A stretch of 9,393 bases of DNA from positions 1 through 9,393 of the forward strand of contig CAYQQR010000073.1 of NCBI GenBank assembly GCA_964420035.1. Reading direction: 5' to 3'. The notes beneath the pieces were generated by a model. That model had not been told where the DNA came from. It made no database searches and saw only the letters and a list, made by a program, of their open reading frames with translations. Origin of the DNA: CAYQQR01 sp964420035. Its GTDB lineage: Bacteria > Bacteroidota > Bacteroidia > Bacteroidales > SM23-62. The translations under genes were made by a program, and so were the position numbers. This document shows positions 6,036 through 9,393 of this stretch, one piece after another. How positions within the stretch are numbered: position 1 is the first letter of the stretch; each line of letters begins with the position of its first letter.

Positions 6036-6202
6036 AGCAGAACGGTTGGGTCATAAAAAAAAAGCCTGATATCCAGGGATAAACAGACTGTATTTCTCCA
6101 ATGACTTTGATCCCGTGGCAAGATAAGAAAAAATCCCTCCTTTATTAACAATTAATTTAAACCTATTTTTTACATCTTTGATGAAGAATAAATTGAAACA
6201 TA
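6036..6202. promoter_or_regulatory. Divergent promoter region
   Basis: This 167-base AT-rich gap separates the minus-strand operon from the plus-strand flavin reductase/ogt pair, so it must hold promoters for both directions. The plus-strand -7 candidate is annotated separately. For the minus strand no convincing TAnnTTTG box is seen; TATCTTG (6125 to 6119) is a loose match. On the minus strand CCTG-GATAT-CAGG (6077 to 6065) is followed by C and nine T's (6063-6055), a weak terminator-like signal in the leader of the transporter gene. Confidence 0.55.
6173..6180 (+). promoter_or_regulatory. Bacteroidota -7 promoter box for flavin reductase/ogt
   Basis: CATCTTTG matches the Bacteroidota sigma-ABfr -7 consensus TAnnTTTG at all fixed positions but the first and lies 22 bases upstream of the ATG at 6203. 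The identical octamer occurs at 8440-8447 before the second DUF3078 gene. The -33 element is less clear; the TTAACA-containing stretch around 6145-6150 has about the right spacing. Confidence 0.5.
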
Positions 6203-6715
6203 ATGAAAGAATTGTTCCGGGAAATTAAACCTTATGATCTTACCGGTAACTTTTTCAGAACCATCAACGAAGACTGGATGCTGATCACTGCCGGCAAAGC
6301 GGATCATTTTAATACCATGACCGCCAGCTGGGGTACCCTGGGTATCTTCTGGAATAAGAAGATAGCCATTTGCTTTATCCGCCCCCAGCGCTATACTTTT
6401 GAATTTGCAGAACGCTATGCCTGGTATACCCTCAGTTTTTTTCCGGAAGGGTACAGGGATGTACTGAACTTCTGCGGAACCCGGTCGGGGAGGGATCACG
6501 ACAAGGTCAGGGAGACCGGTCTGAAACCCATGGAAACCCCGGCAGGAAACGTTATCTTCGAGCAGGCCCGGCTTGCCCTGGAGTGCAGGATCCTGTACAG
6601 CGATTACCTTAAACCGGAAAGCTTTCATATAAAAGAACTTATCCCTGAAAACTATCCCAGGAAAGATTTTCATAAGTTTTACATCGGGGAGATCGAACAT
6701 GTTTACCTCAGATAA
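6203..6715 (+). CDS. Flavin reductase-like FMN-binding protein
   Basis: A 170-residue protein of the flavin reductase-like split-barrel family, which binds FMN and often reduces flavin with NAD(P)H; many members have no known partner. Conserved features are NTMTASWGTLGIFWNKK (37-53), RPQRYTFEF (60-68), YTLSFFP (75-81), the NFCGTRSGRDHDK loop (89-101), a FEQARLALEC strand (119-128), and a C-terminal DFHKFYIGEIEHVY (155-168). No signal peptide or membrane segment, so cytoplasmic. The ATG at 6203 lies 22 bases after a good -7 box. The stop overlaps the ogt start by one base (TAATG), indicating coupled translation and a two-gene operon. Whether it is a true reductase or only an FMN carrier cannot be told from sequence. 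Confidence 0.88.
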   Translation: MKELFREIKPYDLTGNFFRTINEDWMLITAGKADHFNTMTASWGTLGIFWNKKIAICFIRPQRYTFEFAERYAWYTLSFFPEGYRDVLNFCGTRSGRDHDKVRETGLKPMETPAGNVIFEQARLALECRILYSDYLKPESFHIKELIPENYPRKDFHKFYIGEIEHVYLR

Positions 6716-7206
6716 TGGACCGTTGGACGGCATACCTTGAGGCGCCGGTCGGCTGGCTGGAGATCAGCGGCGGTGAGGGTGCGGAAGAAATCCTGTTCCT
6801 GGAACAACCGCCTTCAGACACGAAGTCTGCCCAGGATACCCTGCCACAACAGATCATTCTTGAATTAAAAGAATATTTTGAAGGAGAACGAAAAGTTTTC
6901 CGGATGCCTGTAACCATTTACGGAAGCCAGTTCCAGCAGGAAGTTTGCCAGGCCCTGCGCAGCATATCCCACGGGGAGACCCTGAGCTACCGGGAACTGG
7001 CCCGGATGGTCGGGGGCAGCAATTATGTCCGGGCGGTAGCGGCCGCCTGCGCCCGCAATCCCCTGCCCATTGTGGTACCCTGCCACCGGGTTGTCGGAAC
7101 GGACGGATCACTCACCGGTTATGCAGGCGGACTGGAAAGAAAAGAATGGCTGCTGAAGCACGAAGCGAGGAATTCAGGGAAAAACTATCAGGGGAAACTT
7201 TTTTGA
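6715..7206 (+). CDS. ogt: Methylated-DNA--protein-cysteine S-methyltransferase
   Basis: A suicide repair protein that moves the methyl group from O6-methylguanine (and O4-methylthymine) onto its own cysteine. The 163-residue length and lack of an Ada-type regulatory domain fit Ogt. The N-terminal domain (1-64) is weakly conserved. The DNA-binding/active-site domain (about 68-150) contains SYRELARMVG (91-100), the Arg finger R106 in YVRAV, RNPLPIVVPCHRV (114-126) with acceptor C123, and TGYAGGLERKEWLL (134-147). All key residues are present, so it should be active. It starts within the stop codon of the flavin reductase gene and has no promoter of its own in view. The tail after 150 is short and basic. 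Alkylation induction through Ada is not indicated here. Confidence 0.96.
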   Translation: MDRWTAYLEAPVGWLEISGGEGAEEILFLEQPPSDTKSAQDTLPQQIILELKEYFEGERKVFRMPVTIYGSQFQQEVCQALRSISHGETLSYRELARMVGGSNYVRAVAAACARNPLPIVVPCHRVVGTDGSLTGYAGGLERKEWLLKHEARNSGKNYQGKLF

Positions 7207-7299
7207 AACTCGAATTTAGAATTCATCTTCATTACCATTCGATTAATTACCTGCCTAATTAACAAGAATTTCTTAACTTGAATCTCCAAAGGATCCGGA

Positions 7300-8259
7300 A
7301 TGAAACGATATATTTTCATTTTGATTCTGATAATGCCGGAGTTGTCGTGCCTCGGACAACATACCGACATCGACTCCCTGATCATGGCGATCTTCGATTC
7401 CACCAAGGTGATTTATGCCGATACCTCCCGGGAATTCTCCCATGATTCCGCGAAGACCTGGGACCTGGGCGGGATGATCTCGGTGAACGTGGCCCAGGCC
7501 GCTTTCAGCAACTGGAGCAAGGGAGGGGATAACTCGGTGGCCGGGAACGGTATGTTCAATCTCTATACGGTTTATCAGAAGGAAAAGACTTTCTGGATCA
7601 ATTCCCTCGATCTGAACCTGGGATGGATATGGACCGAGGGGGAGAAGGCAACCAAGAACGAGGACCGTGTAGAGTTGCTTTCCAAATACGGGCGGATGAC
7701 CGGTCAGGAGAACTGGTTCCTGAGCGGTCTGCTGAACGGCAAGACCCAGCTGCTGCCCGGGAAATACAGCGGGGCCGATACCTCCTTTAAATTTTCGAGC
7801 TTCATGAACCCGGCCTATGTCTTCCTTTCGGCTGGGGCCGAATACAAGCCCGAAAAGAACATCTCCCTGCTCATATCACCGGCTACCGGCAGGATGACCG
7901 TGATCATCGATGAAGAGATCGCCGGACTGGGGGATTTCATCGATATAGGACGGTCGATCAACGAGTATGTGCAGCTCGATCTGGGGGGACTCATAAAATT
8001 GAACATGAAAGGGGAGCTGTTTAAAAATTTCCTTTACCGCAACAAGCTGGACCTGTTTACGGCCTATACCCGGAAACCCTACCGTTTCGTGGTGGATGTG
8101 GACTGGGAGTTGCGCCTGACCTACAAATTTTCCAAATACTTCGCTGCCAATCTGCAAACCCACCTGGTCTACAACGAAGACGTCGACCTTCCCGGCACCG
8201 ATTCGAAAGTGCAGTTCAGGGAAATATTGGGAGCGGGCTTTACGTACTCGTTTGAATAA
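7300..8259 (+). CDS. DUF3078 outer-membrane beta-barrel protein, paralogue 1
   Basis: A 319-residue predicted envelope protein. A signal peptide (MKRYIFILILIMPELSCLG) ends before Q20; the Cys at 17 is not in a proper lipobox (Glu at -3), so type I cleavage is likelier than a lipoprotein. A DUF3078 core begins near 54 with TWDLGGMISVNVAQAAFSNW (53-72) and GGDNSVAGNG (75-84), then alternating aromatic/hydrophobic strands to the end (GFTYSFE), consistent with a beta barrel. The family is characteristic of Bacteroidota and has no established function. A weak promoter-like TAACTTGA lies at 7274-7281. The next gene is its clear homologue in the same order, so the pair arose by tandem duplication. 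This copy is longer, with an extra acidic spacer (about 20-50) and a Glu after the usual terminal Phe. Confidence 0.88.
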   Translation: MKRYIFILILIMPELSCLGQHTDIDSLIMAIFDSTKVIYADTSREFSHDSAKTWDLGGMISVNVAQAAFSNWSKGGDNSVAGNGMFNLYTVYQKEKTFWINSLDLNLGWIWTEGEKATKNEDRVELLSKYGRMTGQENWFLSGLLNGKTQLLPGKYSGADTSFKFSSFMNPAYVFLSAGAEYKPEKNISLLISPATGRMTVIIDEEIAGLGDFIDIGRSINEYVQLDLGGLIKLNMKGELFKNFLYRNKLDLFTAYTRKPYRFVVDVDWELRLTYKFSKYFAANLQTHLVYNEDVDLPGTDSKVQFREILGAGFTYSFE

Positions 8260-8350
8260 GGGATGCAGAAAGGCAGGGAATTCAGCCTGCTTACCGGTCA
8301 GGCAGGCGTAATTCGCAATGGATCTGTGGGGATCGGGTGTGGGTGTGAAA

Positions 8351-8407
8351 AGCCAAAGAGCTAAAGAGCTTAAGGGCAGAAGAGCATAAAGCGGAAACAC
8401 AGCAGAA
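8351..8407. repeat. Dispersed purine-rich repeat, copy C
   Basis: AAGAGCTTAAGGGC (8364-8377) matches AAGAGCTTAAGAGC of copy B (1565-1578) at 13 of 14 positions, and the core AGCTTAAG is common to all three copies. The block continues with an AGAAGAGCATAAAGC-like purine tract and GGAAACACAGCAGAAAC, which recalls the GAAACAGGC right end of copies A and B but is diverged. It lies between two transcription units, as do the other copies. Confidence 0.6.
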
Positions 8408-8439
8408 ACCTATGCCTGGTTCCATTCCAAATTTCTCCC

Positions 8440-8447
8440 CATCTTTG
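8440..8447 (+). promoter_or_regulatory. Bacteroidota -7 promoter box for DUF3078 paralogue 2
   Basis: CATCTTTG is identical to the octamer before the flavin reductase gene. Transcription would begin about 8453-8456, which is at or past the upstream ATG at 8452 and therefore supports the ATG at 8470 as the real start. It also implies that paralogue 2 is transcribed independently of paralogue 1. Confidence 0.5.
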
Positions 8448-8469
8448 CTCAATGTTAAAGTTTATTACA

Positions 8470-9339
8470 ATGAAGAAGTATAGCTTTTTCTTATTTCTGC
8501 TGTTTATAATAGCAACAGCATCTGCCCAGGAAGAACCGGAAACACCCGACTCCCTGAAAACATGGAAATATGGCGGATTAATCAACCTGAGCCTCAGCCA
8601 GGTCGGTTTGTCCGATACCTGGATGGCCGGGGGTGCAAGCTCGGTATCCGGCAACGGTTCGCTGAACCTGTTTCTGAATTACAAAGAGGACAAACGTCAA
8701 TGGCAAAACACTCTGGAGCTTGGGTACGGGTTGATACGACAGGAGTTGGTGGAGGATAAGTACCAGACCCGCAAGACGGACGACAAGTTTGATTTTGCCT
8801 CCAAATATGGGCGGAAGGCATCAAAAAACTGGTTTTATTCCGCCCTGTTGAATTTCAAGACCCAGTTTACCGACGGCTATGATTATCCGAATGATTCGGT
8901 ATACATCTCCCGATTTCTTTCACCGGCTTACCTGAACTTTTCCATCGGTATGGATTACAACCCCAACGAGGTGATAACGGTATTTATATCCCCGCTCTCG
9001 TATAAATTGACCGTGGTAAGTGACAAACGCCTTTCCGATGATGGGACCTATGGCGTGGAACCAGGGAACAAGTCCAGGTCCGAGGCCGGTGCCAGCATGT
9101 CTGCCGTTTTTAAGAAGGACCTCATGGAGAATGTCAATTTGAGATCGAAGCTGGAGCTTTTTACCAATTATAAGGATAAACTGGGTGAGGTGGATTTGAA
9201 CTGGGAAGTCCTGCTGAGTATGAAGATCAACGAGTACCTTTCAGCCAATGCCAATTTTCAGCTTATCTACGACGAAGACATGATCCCGGATATTCAGTGG
9301 AAGGAAGTCATTGGGGTAGGATTCAGCTATAAATTTTAA
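8470..9339 (+). CDS. DUF3078 outer-membrane beta-barrel protein, paralogue 2
   Basis: A 289-residue protein homologous along its length to the preceding gene. The ATG at 8470 is preferred over the in-frame ATG at 8452: it gives a clean signal peptide (MKKYSFFLFLLFIIATASA, cleavage before Q20) and lies 22 bases after a -7 box, the same spacing as at 6203. The core starts with TWKYGGLINLSLSQVGLSDTW between 31 and 51 and GGASSVSGNGSLNL (54-67). Shared blocks with paralogue 1 include the GGxxSVxGNG turn, a SKYGR segment (111-115 here), NWF (120-122), a Q after LLN-x-KT, and NEYLSANANFQLIYDED near 254-270. It ends in GFSYKF; a C-terminal Phe is the usual BAM-recognised barrel end. Function unknown; an outer-membrane location is inferred. 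Confidence 0.88.
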   Translation: MKKYSFFLFLLFIIATASAQEEPETPDSLKTWKYGGLINLSLSQVGLSDTWMAGGASSVSGNGSLNLFLNYKEDKRQWQNTLELGYGLIRQELVEDKYQTRKTDDKFDFASKYGRKASKNWFYSALLNFKTQFTDGYDYPNDSVYISRFLSPAYLNFSIGMDYNPNEVITVFISPLSYKLTVVSDKRLSDDGTYGVEPGNKSRSEAGASMSAVFKKDLMENVNLRSKLELFTNYKDKLGEVDLNWEVLLSMKINEYLSANANFQLIYDEDMIPDIQWKEVIGVGFSYKF

Positions 9340-9354
9340 TTCAGAATTCAGAAT
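9338..9354. repeat. AATTCAGAATT motif at gene end, copy 2
   Basis: AATTCAGAATT (9338-9348) begins inside the stop codon of the last gene and runs on as a second TTCAGAAT unit to 9354. The same 11-mer follows the superoxide dismutase gene. The remaining bases to the right edge show no gene. Confidence 0.4.
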
Positions 9355-9393
9355 CACTACTGTCCGGGTAAATCGCAAGATAACTAAATGATT

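Larger units (their letters stand above)
8260..8451 (+). other. Gap between the DUF3078 paralogues with hairpin and repeat copy C
   Basis: The first part holds GCCTGC (8285-8290) pairing with GCAGGC (8302-8307), and a competing GCAGG/CCTGC pair (8273-8277 with 8286-8290). Neither is followed by a T run, so a terminator is only possible. The second part is purine-rich repeat copy C. A promoter-like octamer lies at the right end. No protein-coding frame is convincing. Confidence 0.5.

Noticed and set aside
6170..6733. A 187-codon minus-strand frame over the flavin reductase gene
   Set aside because: It is antisense to a gene with clear family motifs and a promoter box, and it has no recognisable features.
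7300..7360. Lipoprotein signal in the first DUF3078 protein
   Set aside because: The residue at -3 from Cys17 is Glu, which does not fit a lipobox, and the protein is a predicted beta barrel.
8452..8469. Upstream ATG as start of the second DUF3078 gene
   Set aside because: It would place polar residues ahead of a standard MKKYSFF signal peptide, and it coincides with the predicted transcription start.

Overview
The window looks like a chromosomal segment of a member of the Bacteroidota, with roughly balanced base composition. Three things point there: two adjacent DUF3078 outer-membrane barrel genes (a family I know essentially from this phylum), the near absence of Shine-Dalgarno sites, and promoter-like octamers CATCTTTG close to the Bacteroidota -7 consensus TAnnTTTG in front of plus-strand genes. 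I see no tRNA, rRNA, CRISPR array, transposase or phage gene.

Layout. Positions 1-199 hold a TGAGACAA octamer array that runs off the left edge, then a degenerate purine-rich repeat. A plus-strand gene for an exported, Mn-type superoxide dismutase (200-934) converges on a minus-strand DUF427 gene (946-1227), with 11 bases between their stop codons. The next 526 bases (1228-1753) have no convincing protein gene. They are packed with inverted repeats: a 12-base palindrome, a chain of hairpins ending in a three-way-junction fold (1342-1516), a second copy of the purine-rich repeat, a 16-base perfect palindrome, and a long hairpin (1675-1718) just past the end of the following operon.

Positions 6035 down to 1754 form a tight minus-strand operon of four genes with gaps of 10, 8 and 31 bases: a BASS-type sodium-dependent organic-anion transporter, a PlsC-type acyltransferase with a membrane-embedded C-terminal extension, a short-chain dehydrogenase, and a two-domain VOC (glyoxalase-fold) protein. 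Together they suggest uptake and modification of an amphipathic or lipid-like organic acid. The substrate cannot be read from sequence.

A divergent promoter region (6036-6202) separates this operon from a plus-strand pair: a flavin-reductase-like FMN-binding protein and a methylated-DNA cysteine methyltransferase (Ogt), joined by a one-base stop/start overlap (TAATG). Two tandem DUF3078 paralogues follow, each with a signal peptide. The 192 bases between them carry a third copy of the purine-rich repeat and a promoter-like site that favours the second ATG (8470) as the start of the second gene.

Most of the genes belong to ordinary families. The least explained material is intergenic: the structured block at 1275-1718 and the dispersed repeat family that marks three transcription-unit boundaries.
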